64,000 nt of DNA from Clostridia bacterium (GTDB taxonomy: Bacteria > Bacillota > Clostridia > Christensenellales > Aristaeellaceae), in the NCBI GenBank assembly GCA_017428385.1, contig JAFRQX010000033.1:62001-126000 (forward strand). The letters are read 5' to 3'. The translations under genes were made by a program, and so were the position numbers. Under the pieces are notes generated by a model. The model ran no database searches. It was not told the origin of the DNA and saw only the letters and a list, made by a program, of their open reading frames with translations. Each line of letters begins with the position of its first letter. Position 1 is the stretch's first letter. Below are positions 41,728-51,227 of this stretch, in pieces.

Positions 41728-42308
41728 ATAACACGAGTCTGATTATGATCATCGTGACCAGCGCGCTGGTGCACAATGTGGTGCTGAACCAGTTCCTGGG
41801 CATCTGTTCCTTCCTGGGCGTGAGCAAACAGATGAAGGCCTCCATCAGCCTGGGCGGCGCGGTCATCTTCGTTATCACCATCGCCTCCGCTGTGGCAAGC
41901 CTGCTGTACGACTACGTCCTCAAGCCCCTGGGCATGGACTTCATGAAGACCATCATCTTTATCCTGGTCATTGCTGCCCTGGTGCAGATTGTGGAAATGT
42001 TCCTGAAGAAGAAGTCCCCGGCGGTGTACAAGGCCCTGGGTATCTATCTTCCCCTGATTACCACCAACTGCGCGGTGCTGGGCGTTGCCCTGACCAACGT
42101 GCAGGACGGCTACAACTTCATCCAGTGCGTGACCAGCGGCTTCGGCACGGCTGTGGGCTATACCATCGCCATCGTGCTGCTGGCGGGCATCCGGTCCCGG
42201 ATCAATGAAAAGGACCTGCCCGCTCCGCTGCGGGGCGCGCCCATTGTCATGATCGCTGCCGCGCTGATGTCCATCGCGTTTATGGGCTTCGGCGGCCTGG
42301 TACTGTGA
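41724..42308 (+). CDS. rnfA: Rnf complex subunit A
   Basis: A 194-residue, six-helix membrane subunit. VLNQFLGICSFLGVS and LITTNCAVLGVAL contain the conserved cysteines that, with those of RnfE, carry the central iron-sulfur cluster moving electrons through the membrane. It overlaps rnfE (ATGA) and is 16 bases ahead of rnfB. Confidence 0.95.
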   Translation: MNNTSLIMIIVTSALVHNVVLNQFLGICSFLGVSKQMKASISLGGAVIFVITIASAVASLLYDYVLKPLGMDFMKTIIFILVIAALVQIVEMFLKKKSPAVYKALGIYLPLITTNCAVLGVALTNVQDGYNFIQCVTSGFGTAVGYTIAIVLLAGIRSRINEKDLPAPLRGAPIVMIAAALMSIAFMGFGGLVL

Positions 42309-42324
42309 GAGGAGGGGCGGACAG

Positions 42325-43119
42325 ATGAACATTATTCTGATCACGACCCTGGTTATCGCGGTCATCGGTATCTGCGTCGGCGCGGGCCTGGTTTTCACCG
42401 GCAAGAAGTTTGCGGTGGAAGTGGACGAACGGGAAGTGGCCGTGCGGGAACAGCTCCCCGGCAACAACTGCGGCGCCTGTGGTTATGCAGGCTGTGACGC
42501 GCTGGCCGGCGCCATTGCCCGGGGCGAAGCTCCGGTAAACGCCTGCCCGGTAGGCGGCGCGCCTGTGGCCCAGGCAATCGGCGACATCATGGGAACCACT
42601 GCCGGTGCAATGGAACGCAAGGTTGCGTTCGTGGCCTGCAAGGGCACCTGCGAAGTGACAAAGAACCAGGGCAACTATATCGGCATCAAGGACTGCCGGA
42701 CCGCTGTGCTTTCCGGCATGAATATCACGGACTGTATCTACGGCTGCCTGGGCTTCGGCTCCTGCGCCGAGGTTTGTCCGGAACAGGCCATCTCCATTCA
42801 GAACGGTGTTGCCGTTGTGAACCGGAACCGCTGCGTCAGCTGCGGTCTGTGTGCCAAGACCTGCCCGAGGGGCCTGATCTCCCTGATTCCGGAAAGCCGG
42901 ATCATCCGCGTTCAGTGCTCCAACCGGGATAAGGGTCCGGTTGTCCGGAAAATGTGCTCCGCCGGCTGCATCGGCTGCGGCCTGTGCGTAAAGCAGTGTG
43001 AATCCGAAGCCATCGCGTTTGACGGCACACTGGCCCGGATTGATCCGGAAAAGTGCACCCTCTGCGGCAAGTGCGCGGAGAAGTGCCCCGCCAAGGTCAT
43101 CATGACCACTCCGAATTAA
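42325..43119 (+). CDS. rnfB: Rnf complex subunit B, ferredoxin-type
   Basis: A 264-residue subunit that takes electrons from reduced ferredoxin. One N-terminal membrane anchor (3-25) is followed by the Fes motif NNCGACGYAGCDALA and four more ferredoxin-like cysteine groups: GCLGFGSCAEVCP, CVSCGLCAKTCP, CIGCGLCVKQCE and CTLCGKCAEKCP. That allows about five 4Fe-4S clusters, at the high end but usual for clostridial RnfB. It is the last subunit of the complex; the FMN-NrfA gene starts 13 bases later behind its own GGAGGG site. Confidence 0.95.
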   Translation: MNIILITTLVIAVIGICVGAGLVFTGKKFAVEVDEREVAVREQLPGNNCGACGYAGCDALAGAIARGEAPVNACPVGGAPVAQAIGDIMGTTAGAMERKVAFVACKGTCEVTKNQGNYIGIKDCRTAVLSGMNITDCIYGCLGFGSCAEVCPEQAISIQNGVAVVNRNRCVSCGLCAKTCPRGLISLIPESRIIRVQCSNRDKGPVVRKMCSAGCIGCGLCVKQCESEAIAFDGTLARIDPEKCTLCGKCAEKCPAKVIMTTPN

Positions 43120-43132
43120 TGGAGGGAAGAAA

Positions 43133-46100
43133 ATGGACTATTTTGCTAAGAAACAATGGATCCGGATCGCAATCTGCGCGGTGCTGGTGGCGGCGATCGT
43201 CCTGGCGATGACCGGTGTGTTCAGCGGAACCGAATCCCTGAAGTATGACCCGTCCGCCAAGAAACTGGCTGCCGGTGAGTCTGAAGCGGAAGCAGCCATG
43301 CAGGGCTTTGGCGGTGACGTTACGGCGCATCTTGTCCTGGAGGGCAACACGGTCAAGGAACTGACCATCGATACGCCGAACGAGACCGAAGGTCTGGGCA
43401 AGCGCGCGTCTGACGCGGAATTCACTGACCAGTTCATCGGCAAGGACGGTCCCTTCACCTTCGGTGAAAACGGCGTTGAAGCCCTGTCCGGCGCTACCGT
43501 GACTTCCACGGCTGCCCTGAAGGCGATCAACAAGGCCATCACCGGTGAGGAAGCGGCCGAAGAACCCGCCGCGGAAGAACCGGCCAAGGAACCTGAAGCG
43601 GCTGCGGCGGATGAGAATGCCATCACCGCAACGGAGCAGGGCTTCGGCGGCAACGTGACAGTACACGTCACCCTGGACGGCGACAAGATCCAGACACTGA
43701 CCATTGATACGCCCAATGAAACCGCTGGCCTGGGCCAGCGGGCTTCCGAAGCGACGTTCACCGATCAGTTCGTTGGCAAGAGCGGCCCCTTCACCTACGG
43801 CGAAGACGGAATCGTAGCGCTGACCGGTGCGACGATCACCTCCGAAGCTGCGCTGAAGGCGATCAACAGCGTTGTGCCGGCGGCTGAACAGAACGAAGAA
43901 GCTGCACCGGCAGAAGAATCTGCAGAAGCGATCGGAACGGCTGCTGCAACAGATGCTGCCGCTGTGACCGCATCGGAGCAGGGCTTCGGCGGCGACGTGA
44001 CAGTGCACGTCACCCTGGACGGAGACAAGATCCAGGCACTGACCATCAATACACCCAATGAAACCGCCGGACTGGGCCAGCGGGCTTCCGAAGCGGCCTT
44101 TACCGATCAGTTTATCGGCAAGAGCGGCCCCTTCACCTACGGCGAAGACGGAATCGAAGCGCTGACCGGCGCGACGATCACCTCCAATGCCGCCCTGAAG
44201 GCGATCAACAGTGTGATGCCCGCGGCTGAACAGAAGGAAGAAGCCGCCGCGACGGAAGAACCGGCTGCGGAAGCAACGGCTGAACCTGTTGCTGAAGCGA
44301 CAGCTGAACCTGCACCGGAAGCAACCGAAGCACCCGCGGAAAAGGCTGAGACAAAGCAGGAAGCTGCTTCTGACGGACAGGCTTACGCTGTTTACCGTGC
44401 AACGAAGGAGAATGCCTTCAGCAAGGTAACGGTTACCGCTTCCGCCAAGAACGGCGCCCTGACAGACGTGAAGATCACTTCCGAAGGCGAAGAGGGCAAG
44501 GACCTGCTGACGGATGAAATCCGCAGCGAGTGGGCCAAGGCCATCCTGGAAAGCGGCAGTGCGGCGCCGGATGCCATCACAGGCGCGACCCTGAAATTCT
44601 CCGCCGGTTCCGTGCAGGAAGCCATGGAAGAAATCCTGGCCCGGATGAACGGGGAAACTGCTGCGGCTCCTGCTGAAGAGCCTGCGGCTGAAGAACCCAA
44701 GGCTGAGGAACCTGCCGCAGAAGAAGCCGTTTCCGAAACAAAGGAAGAGCCTGCTGCAGCCGCCCCTGAAAAGGTGGTACCGCTTTATGCTGCCTACCGT
44801 GCGGAAGCTGAGAACAACTTCAGTAAGGTAACAGTCATTGCTTCAGCGAAGAACGGACAGCTGACGGCTGTAAAAATCCTCTCCGAGGGAGAAGGAAACA
44901 ACGACCTGCTGACGGATGCCATCCGAGAGGAGTGGGCCAAGGCGATCCTGGAGAGCGGCAGCGCGGCTCCGGACGCCATCACCGGCGCAACTCTGCAGTT
45001 CTCTGCCGGTTCCGTGCAGAAAGCCATGGAGGAGATCCTGGCAAAGATGGCGGGCGGCGGGACAGCTGCGGATAAACCTGCGGCAGAGACGCCTGCGGAA
45101 GAACCCAAGGAAGAGAATAATACATCCGCGATAAGCGGCAGCGATATGCTGTCGCTTATCGCTGTTTCTATGGGTAAAGAACAGGAAAACAGTTATGTGA
45201 CAGATTATCTGGAACAGGATCCATATCTGGTGAACATTTATGAAGGATATGGGTTTGCAAAGGATTATGGCAGCGCCCGCGGACATTCCTACACCCTGAC
45301 GGATGTGGCAAAGACACAGCGGCCGCATCCAAAGGCCAACTGCCTGACCTGCAAGACGCCGGATATGCACAAGATGATTGAGGAACTGGGCGTCGGCGTC
45401 TATTCCATGGCTTTTGACGAGGTCATGGCTCAGATGACACAGCCGATCTCCTGTTATACCTGTCATGGAGCGGATGACGGTAACGGCGGCAAGATGGTTG
45501 TCACCCACCAGTATGTGAACGAGGCGCTGGGCGCGAACATCAGTGAAATCAAGGCGGCATCGCTGTCCTGCGGACAGTGCCATATTGAATACTATTTCAC
45601 GCCGGAAGACAGCGAAACCATGATGCCGTACCACAGCAAGGCGGAAATGACGCCTGAGGCGATACTGGCCTATTATGACGCGATGGGCTTCTTCGACTGG
45701 GAACAGCCGGGAACCGGAACAAAGATGCTCAAGGCGCAGCATCCGGAACTGGAAACCTGGGCGTATGGCAAACATGCCGCCATGCTCAGCTGCGCCGACT
45801 GCCATATGCCGACAGTCACAATGGAGAACGGCATGCAGTATCACGATCATCACCTGGTGAGCCCGCTGCAGAACGAAGTTCTGCTGGAAAAATGCGCTTC
45901 CTGTCATGGGAGCGCTGATAACACCATTGCCCTGGTGCGGGATATTCAGGCTAAAGTTACAGCGCGTGAGACAGAAGTGGGCAACCTGCTGTCCGGTCTG
46001 AAGGATAAACTGACGGAGACGGTTTCCGCCGGACAGATGGGCGAAGAAGATCTGAATGCGGTTCGGAAACTGCATCGTGAAGCGCAGTGGTTCTTTGATT

Positions 46101-46567
46101 TCTGCTATGTGGAAAACTCAGAGGGTGCACATAACTCCGCACTGGCCTACCGCTGTCTGGACACTGCTGAAACGAAGATCGGCGAAGCTATGAATCTGAT
46201 TGCTTCTGCGGGAATGACAGACGTAAGCGCACAGATGCCTTCCGAGGAAGCACCTGCAGAAGGAGAGGCGGCTCCGAAAACGCCTCCGATGTATGCAGGC
46301 TATCGTGTGGAAAAGGAAAACGCGTTCAGTAAGATTACTGTTATCGCCTCCGCCAGGAACGGGATGCTGACCAGCATGAAGATCCTTTCGGAAGGTGAAG
46401 AGGGAAAAGATCTGCTGACGGATGAAATCAAAGAGGAATGGGCGAAGGCTGTTCTGGAGAGCCAAAGCGCGGCACCGGACGCCATTACCGGCGCAACGCT
46501 TGCATTTTCTGCAGCTTCTGTACAGGAAGCGGTAACAGAAATCCTGGACAAGGCGTCCGGCAGATAA
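43133..46567 (+). CDS. nrfA: Membrane-anchored pentaheme nitrite reductase (NrfA) fused to six FMN-binding domains
   Basis: A 1144-residue protein in the Rnf operon. A membrane anchor (about 11-31) is followed by three RnfG-like FMN domains with covalent-FMN threonines at 122, 234 and 348, then two FMN domains of another subtype (Thr486, Thr620), joined by Ala/Glu/Pro-rich linkers. Residues about 685-1030 are ammonia-forming nitrite reductase: heme motifs at 737 (CLTCK, the lysine-ligated active heme), 774, 813, 887 and 921, with ARGHSYTL, HIEYYF and YHDHH supplying the expected active-site Arg, Tyr and His. A sixth FMN domain ends the protein (Thr1122). Ordinary NrfA is about 450-500 residues. 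Likely acts outside the membrane, taking electrons from Rnf. Confidence 0.9.
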   Translation: MDYFAKKQWIRIAICAVLVAAIVLAMTGVFSGTESLKYDPSAKKLAAGESEAEAAMQGFGGDVTAHLVLEGNTVKELTIDTPNETEGLGKRASDAEFTDQFIGKDGPFTFGENGVEALSGATVTSTAALKAINKAITGEEAAEEPAAEEPAKEPEAAAADENAITATEQGFGGNVTVHVTLDGDKIQTLTIDTPNETAGLGQRASEATFTDQFVGKSGPFTYGEDGIVALTGATITSEAALKAINSVVPAAEQNEEAAPAEESAEAIGTAAATDAAAVTASEQGFGGDVTVHVTLDGDKIQALTINTPNETAGLGQRASEAAFTDQFIGKSGPFTYGEDGIEALTGATITSNAALKAINSVMPAAEQKEEAAATEEPAAEATAEPVAEATAEPAPEATEAPAEKAETKQEAASDGQAYAVYRATKENAFSKVTVTASAKNGALTDVKITSEGEEGKDLLTDEIRSEWAKAILESGSAAPDAITGATLKFSAGSVQEAMEEILARMNGETAAAPAEEPAAEEPKAEEPAAEEAVSETKEEPAAAAPEKVVPLYAAYRAEAENNFSKVTVIASAKNGQLTAVKILSEGEGNNDLLTDAIREEWAKAILESGSAAPDAITGATLQFSAGSVQKAMEEILAKMAGGGTAADKPAAETPAEEPKEENNTSAISGSDMLSLIAVSMGKEQENSYVTDYLEQDPYLVNIYEGYGFAKDYGSARGHSYTLTDVAKTQRPHPKANCLTCKTPDMHKMIEELGVGVYSMAFDEVMAQMTQPISCYTCHGADDGNGGKMVVTHQYVNEALGANISEIKAASLSCGQCHIEYYFTPEDSETMMPYHSKAEMTPEAILAYYDAMGFFDWEQPGTGTKMLKAQHPELETWAYGKHAAMLSCADCHMPTVTMENGMQYHDHHLVSPLQNEVLLEKCASCHGSADNTIALVRDIQAKVTARETEVGNLLSGLKDKLTETVSAGQMGEEDLNAVRKLHREAQWFFDFCYVENSEGAHNSALAYRCLDTAETKIGEAMNLIASAGMTDVSAQMPSEEAPAEGEAAPKTPPMYAGYRVEKENAFSKITVIASARNGMLTSMKILSEGEEGKDLLTDEIKEEWAKAVLESQSAAPDAITGATLAFSAASVQEAVTEILDKASGR
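43634..44217 (+). repeat. Tandem near-identical FMN-domain repeats, 342-base period
   Basis: The DNA for FMN domains 2 and 3 (from 43634 and from 43976) is almost the same over about 230 bases, with mostly silent differences. Domains 4 and 5 are a looser pair with a 402-base period. This points to internal duplication within the gene. Confidence 0.8.
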
Positions 46568-46589
46568 AAAGAATCGGCTGAATCATTAC

Positions 46590-46622
46590 GGAGACCGCGG
46601 ACGTAATGCATCCGCGGTCTCC
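46590..46622 (+). other. Strong hairpin between nrfA and resB
   Basis: GGAGACCGCGGA pairs exactly with TCCGCGGTCTCC around a nine-base loop. No T run follows, so it may be an mRNA processing or partial-termination site within one operon. Confidence 0.7.
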
Positions 46623-46643
46623 CTTGTATAAGGAAAAGAGATC

Positions 46644-47936
46644 ATGAAAAAGATCGGAAAATTCCTTTCTTCCATGCCATTTGCGATTACGCTGCTGGTG
46701 CTGCTGGCCGCGGCCTGCGCGTTCAGTTCCACTGTTTCACAGGGACAAGCATATGAATACTACGCAGCGCAGTATGGAGAGAGAACTGCCGGACTGATCC
46801 TGGCACTGCATCTGGACGACGCGTTTCACAGCTGGTGGTTTATCGGATTGAGCGTGTTTTTGTGCCTGAATCTGCTCTGCTGCAACCTGATCCGGCTGCC
46901 CGGACTGCTGAAACGGGTTCGCACCTTTGCAAAACCGGACGGCACCACTGCATCAAATGCCACGGCTGAAGCGGAAGGCACAGGGGATCCGCATCGCTTG
47001 TTTGCGGCATTGCATATGCCGTCGGTTCGTGAAAGTGAGAACGGTCAGCTTTATGCGACCGGGAACCGGGCCGGATTCTGGGGCGCGTGGGTTTGCCATC
47101 TGGGCATTCTTTTGCTGATCCTTGGGTTTGCACTGGGACAGATTACCATGAAACAATATACAGTCTATGCCCTGCCCGGACAAACAAAAGGGATGGACGA
47201 TTCCGGATTGCAGGTGACGGTAGATGATCTTCAGATCCTGCGCGCGGAGAGCGGCGCAGTGCAGCAGTACACAGCTGAGCTGACTGTATTGGATCCTGTG
47301 AATCATACGGAGGAAAAAGGAACAACCGGTGTAAATGCGCCGGCGAATTTATACGGTTATAAATTCTTCCAGAATTCTGTGGGCTGGGGCGCTGACGTAC
47401 GGGTGCTGAAAAACGGACAGGAACTGCAGAAGGAGGGACTTTGCGTCGGCGAGTTCTTCGCAATCTCGGACAAGCCGGAGCTGGTGATCTATTTTCCAGC
47501 GTTTTATCCGGATTATTCAGGAGAACCGAAACAGAGTGATCCGTCTTTGCCGGTGAAGGATCCGGCGTACCTGTACCAGGTCTATTACCAGGGTCAGATT
47601 CTCGGCATGAATGTACTGAAAGCCGGGGAAGAACTGACAATTGACGAGTATACAGTGCTGTTTGAAAATCCAAGGAACTATACGCTGCTGGCAGTTAAAC
47701 GCGATGTTTTTACCTGGCTGGTGCTGCTGGGGGGCCTGGTTACACTGGCCGGCCTGGTGATGGCTTTCTGGCTGCAGCCGAGGGCTGTCTGCGCGGTGAA
47801 AGAAGGGGAAAACTGGCATGTGTTTGGCCGATGTCAAAAGGGAGGAGTCCTTTTCCGGGAGGAATTCCTGAAGGCGGCCGCGGAGACCGGATTTACCCCT
47901 TGCAAATCCTCAGATATTGAAGGAGATGATGCATGA
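46644..47936 (+). CDS. resB: Cytochrome c biogenesis protein ResB (System II)
   Basis: A 430-residue membrane protein with helices near 10-30, 68-88, 150-170 and 352-375 and a large external domain between. It fits ResB/Ccs1, half of the System II heme-lyase that attaches heme to CxxCH motifs outside the membrane: AITLLVLLAAACAFSSTVSQ at the start, AGFWGAWVCHLGILLLILGF and NSVGWGADVRV. Its stop overlaps the ccsA start (ATGA). The only c-type cytochrome seen in the window is the NrfA fusion just upstream, its obvious client. Confidence 0.9.
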   Translation: MKKIGKFLSSMPFAITLLVLLAAACAFSSTVSQGQAYEYYAAQYGERTAGLILALHLDDAFHSWWFIGLSVFLCLNLLCCNLIRLPGLLKRVRTFAKPDGTTASNATAEAEGTGDPHRLFAALHMPSVRESENGQLYATGNRAGFWGAWVCHLGILLLILGFALGQITMKQYTVYALPGQTKGMDDSGLQVTVDDLQILRAESGAVQQYTAELTVLDPVNHTEEKGTTGVNAPANLYGYKFFQNSVGWGADVRVLKNGQELQKEGLCVGEFFAISDKPELVIYFPAFYPDYSGEPKQSDPSLPVKDPAYLYQVYYQGQILGMNVLKAGEELTIDEYTVLFENPRNYTLLAVKRDVFTWLVLLGGLVTLAGLVMAFWLQPRAVCAVKEGENWHVFGRCQKGGVLFREEFLKAAAETGFTPCKSSDIEGDDA

Positions 47937-48751
47937 TGCTTCAGGCGGAAAACACGCTGTTCACAATTGTTGTGATTGGTTATTTTATCCTTACGGCCCT
48001 GAACTTCGCTTTTGTGATCCTGAAGAAGGACGCGCTGGCCAAAGTTGCATTCGGGATTCAGACGGGGATTTTCCTGCTGCATACTGCTGCGCTTGTACTG
48101 CGGGGAATCGGCGCGGGGCACTGGCCGATGACGAACCAGTATGAGTTTGCCACCAGCTTTGCCTGGGCGCTTTGCCTGGTCAGCCTGGTTTTTATCCGGA
48201 AGTATCGCTTTCCGGTGCTGGGGGCTTTTTCTTCGCCGCTGATTCTGCTGATGATTGGCTATGCAGCCATGCAAAGCAGGGAAGTGAAGGAACTGATGCC
48301 TTCATTGCGTTCCAGCTGGCTGGCTTTTCATGTTTCCACGGCGATCATCGCATATGGATCTTTCGGGGTTGCCTTTGTCCTTTCCCTGATCTTCCTCTTC
48401 CGGGGAAGAATCAAGGGAGAAGGGTTCTGGGGACAGCACATTCCGCAGCCGGAAAAGCTGGATATGATCAGCTACCGGAGCGTATGCCTGGGAATGCTGT
48501 TTCTGACACTTACGATTCTGACCGGAGCAATCTGGGCTGAACAGGCCTGGGGCAGTTACTGGTCCTGGGATCCGAAGGAAACCTGGTCACTGGTGACCTG
48601 GATTATTTACGCGATTTACCTTCACCTGCGGATACGCAGAGGCTGGAGAGGGAAGGCCGCAGCCTGGTTTGCCGTGATCGGCTTTATCTGTGTGATATTT
48701 ACCTATATCGGTGTGAATACGTTCCTGCCGGGTATTCATAGTTATGCATAA
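47933..48751 (+). CDS. ccsA: Cytochrome c biogenesis protein CcsA/ResC (System II)
   Basis: A 272-residue protein with about eight membrane helices. It has the tryptophan-rich heme-handling WWD segment WGSYWSWDPKETWSLVTW followed by a histidine in YLHLR, and further histidines in AFHVSTAII and near the C terminus (GIHSYA), as expected for heme delivery by CcsA. With ResB it forms the System II synthase. It overlaps resB by four bases and is followed after 15 bases by an esterase gene. Confidence 0.93.
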   Translation: MMLQAENTLFTIVVIGYFILTALNFAFVILKKDALAKVAFGIQTGIFLLHTAALVLRGIGAGHWPMTNQYEFATSFAWALCLVSLVFIRKYRFPVLGAFSSPLILLMIGYAAMQSREVKELMPSLRSSWLAFHVSTAIIAYGSFGVAFVLSLIFLFRGRIKGEGFWGQHIPQPEKLDMISYRSVCLGMLFLTLTILTGAIWAEQAWGSYWSWDPKETWSLVTWIIYAIYLHLRIRRGWRGKAAAWFAVIGFICVIFTYIGVNTFLPGIHSYA

Positions 48752-48766
48752 TAAGGAGGAAAACCT

Positions 48767-49819
48767 GTGAGTTTCCAGACTATTGAGATCACGGCGGAGA
48801 TGCCGGAGATCCGCCTGATGGGGCGGATGGACAAAACACACAAGCCGCTGGCGCTGGACTGGACCGGGAGCGGGATGGAATTCCGCTTCCGCGGAACGGA
48901 CGCCTGGGCAAAGCTGGAGGCGCCGGTTGCTTCCCCGATCATGTGGATGATTGTGCTGGCGGACGGGCAGCCGATTACCCGCTTTCCGGTGGAACCAGGG
49001 ATCCGGATGTATCCGCTGCTGCTGGGCCTGGAGGCGGAACAGGAACGGACGGTTACCCTGATGAAGGAAACCCAGTGCATGCCGGATCAGCCGGCGGCAA
49101 CTGTGCTGCTTCACAGCCTGCGCATCGACGGGGAGCTGCTGGAACTGTCGGCGAAGGAACACAGGATCGAATTCATCGGCGACAGCCTGACCAGCGGCGA
49201 AGGCGCGCTGGCGGCCCGGGACAACATGGAATGGGTGACGCCCTGGTTTACGGCCCGGGGGAACTATTCCTGGTACGCCTGCGAGGCGCTGAACGCGGAA
49301 CGGAGCATCCTGTCCCAGAGCGGCTGGGGCGTATGCTGGGATTATCAGCATACGGAAAAGAACAACATGACCGACGCCTATGAATATACCGCCGGCGTGC
49401 TGCAGGGGCCGGATGCGGAGGCACGGGGATGCCGGAAACCCTGGGATTTCAGCTCCTGGCAGCCGGATATTGTCTGTATCCGCCTGCTGACCAACGACAA
49501 CAACGGTATGAACGAACGGCAGTCCTTTGAGGCGGACAGGGAAACGGCGATCCAGGGTGCTGTGAACCTGATCCGGAAGGTGAGGAAATATAACCCGGAA
49601 GCTCAAATTGTCTGGATTCTGCCCGGCACCGAATGCCATCCGGAACTGGCGGCGGAAGCTGTCCGCCGGGTGCAGGCGGAAGGCATGAAGGAAGTGTATT
49701 CCTTTGTGATGCCGGATTACGGCGAGGAAGAAACAGGCGCAAGATGGCACCCCAACGCGGAGTACAACCGGAAAGTCGGGACAATGCTGGGAGAATTCCT
49801 GAAAGAAATTCAGAATTAA
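48767..49819 (+). CDS. SGNH/GDSL-type carbohydrate esterase, CE2-like
   Basis: A 350-residue protein without signal peptide. The N-terminal half (1-125) is beta-rich, like the jelly-roll of family 2 acetyl esterases. The C-terminal half has the SGNH motifs: IEFIGDSLTSGEG (nucleophile Ser), a Gly in the GWGV turn, TNDNN (Asn) and the closing ARWHPN (catalytic His). It probably removes acetyl groups from sugars inside the cell. GTG start with AAGGAGG. It is co-directed with the cytochrome genes but has no evident link to them. Confidence 0.82.
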   Translation: MSFQTIEITAEMPEIRLMGRMDKTHKPLALDWTGSGMEFRFRGTDAWAKLEAPVASPIMWMIVLADGQPITRFPVEPGIRMYPLLLGLEAEQERTVTLMKETQCMPDQPAATVLLHSLRIDGELLELSAKEHRIEFIGDSLTSGEGALAARDNMEWVTPWFTARGNYSWYACEALNAERSILSQSGWGVCWDYQHTEKNNMTDAYEYTAGVLQGPDAEARGCRKPWDFSSWQPDIVCIRLLTNDNNGMNERQSFEADRETAIQGAVNLIRKVRKYNPEAQIVWILPGTECHPELAAEAVRRVQAEGMKEVYSFVMPDYGEEETGARWHPNAEYNRKVGTMLGEFLKEIQN

Positions 49820-49867
49820 TTGTCCCGACAAAAGCATTTTCTGTTCGGTATTTTTACTGTACCTTCG

Positions 49868-49896
49868 TTGACTCACAGGGAAGGGAAACCTATAAT
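49868..49896 (+). promoter_or_regulatory. Strong promoter of the 2-oxoacid oxidoreductase operon
   Basis: TTGACT 49868-49873, 17-base spacer, perfect TATAAT 49891-49896, 33 bases before the first gene. Confidence 0.9.
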
Positions 49897-49928
49897 AGGC
49901 TTAATCATTTTCTAAGGAGGCGGAAGTC

Positions 49929-50132
49929 ATGGCCAAGCTGACCATCGACCGTGAGACCTGCAAGGGCTGCGGCCTCTGTGCCGATGTCTGTCCCAAGCAT
50001 CTGCTTGCGCTGAGCAAGGAGATCAACACCAAAGGATATCATCCCATCGGAATTACGGATCAGGAAGCCTGCATCGGCTGCGCGTTCTGCGCACGCATGT
50101 GCCCCGACGCCGTAATCAAAGTGGAGAAATAA
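49929..50132 (+). CDS. 2-oxoacid:ferredoxin oxidoreductase, ferredoxin-like delta subunit
   Basis: A 67-residue protein with two 4Fe-4S motifs, CKGCGLCADVCP and CIGCAFCARMCP. As the first gene of the delta-alpha-beta-gamma set it would carry electrons from the TPP enzyme to ferredoxin. An AAGGAGG site lies close to its start, and the next gene begins 17 bases downstream. Confidence 0.92.
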   Translation: MAKLTIDRETCKGCGLCADVCPKHLLALSKEINTKGYHPIGITDQEACIGCAFCARMCPDAVIKVEK

Positions 50133-50148
50133 AGGAGGAAGCGAATCC

Positions 50149-51225
50149 ATGGGTGAAAAAATGCTCATGAAGGGAAATGAAGCTATCGCCGAAGCCGCGA
50201 TCCAGGCAGGATGCCGCTTCTTCTTCGGCTATCCCATTACCCCTCAGAACCAGATTCCGGAATACATGTCCAAGCGGCTGCCGAAGATTGAAGGCGGCTG
50301 TTTCCTGCAGGCGGAGAGTGAAGTAGCCGCTATCAATATGGTCTACGGTGCGGCCGGCGCCGGAGCGAGGGTTATGACCTCTTCCTCCAGCCCGGGAATC
50401 TCCCTGAAGCAGGAAGGCATCAGCTATATTGTGGGTGCGGAACTGCCCTGCGTTATCGTGAACATGGTGCGCGGCGGCCCCGGACTGGGTTCTATCCAGC
50501 CTGCCCAGAGCGACTACTATCAGTCTACCCGCGGCGGCGGACACGGCGACTATCGGATGCTGGTGCTGGCTCCCTCTTCCGTTCAGGAAGCAGTGGAACT
50601 GACACAGGAAGCATTTGACCTGGCGGACAAGTACCGCAATCCCGTGCTGATCATGGGCGACGGCCTGATCGGCCAGATGATGGAGCCCGTGGAGATGCCG
50701 GAACGCAAGGAGCGGACCGACCTGCCTGAGAAGACCTGGGCGGCGACCGGCTGGACGCCGGACTGCGGCCGGGACCGGGCGATCATCAACTCCCTGTACA
50801 TCGATCCCGCTGTACTGGAAAAGCATGTGAACAAGCTGTACGCCAAGTACGCTGTTATGGAACAGACCGAATGCCGCTGGCAGGAAGAAATGACTGATGA
50901 CGCGGATTTCGTGATTGTCGCCTACGGCACCACGGCCCGTATTGCCCGCAGCGCCATGCGCAAGCTGCGCGAAGAAGGCATCAAGGCCGGCCTGATCCGT
51001 CCCATCACCCTGTGGCCCTTCCCGGCGGCTGCGATTGCCAAGGCTGCTGAGCATGCCAAGGCTTTCCTGACCGTGGAAATGAGCATGGGTCAGATGGTGG
51101 ATGACGTGAAGCTGGCTGTGGACGGCAAAAAGCCCGTTCACTTCTTCGGCCGTACCGGCGGTATTGTGCCGACGGTCCGGGAGATCATCACCCAGGTTGA
51201 AAATCTTGCCAAGGAGGGGAAATAA
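50149..51225 (+). CDS. vorB: 2-oxoacid:ferredoxin oxidoreductase, alpha subunit (VorB/KorA type)
   Basis: A 358-residue subunit with the pyrimidine-binding start of the pyruvate-ferredoxin oxidoreductase family: [27 protein letters not shown], then [21 protein letters not shown] and [15 protein letters not shown]. The later transketolase-C-like half includes [15 protein letters not shown]. Members act on branched-chain 2-oxoacids or 2-oxoglutarate rather than pyruvate; the exact substrate cannot be told. It makes acyl-CoA and reduced ferredoxin, the fuel for Rnf. Confidence 0.92.
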   Translation: MGEKMLMKGNEAIAEAAIQAGCRFFFGYPITPQNQIPEYMSKRLPKIEGGCFLQAESEVAAINMVYGAAGAGARVMTSSSSPGISLKQEGISYIVGAELPCVIVNMVRGGPGLGSIQPAQSDYYQSTRGGGHGDYRMLVLAPSSVQEAVELTQEAFDLADKYRNPVLIMGDGLIGQMMEPVEMPERKERTDLPEKTWAATGWTPDCGRDRAIINSLYIDPAVLEKHVNKLYAKYAVMEQTECRWQEEMTDDADFVIVAYGTTARIARSAMRKLREEGIKAGLIRPITLWPFPAAAIAKAAEHAKAFLTVEMSMGQMVDDVKLAVDGKKPVHFFGRTGGIVPTVREIITQVENLAKEGK

Positions 51226-51227
51226 GC

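Noticed and set aside
43300-46500. Possibility that the NrfA fusion is a chimera from misassembly of repeats
   Set aside because: The frame is open throughout, linkers are of one type, and the C-terminal FMN domain is similar to domains 4 and 5 but not identical. Read-level checking would still be useful.
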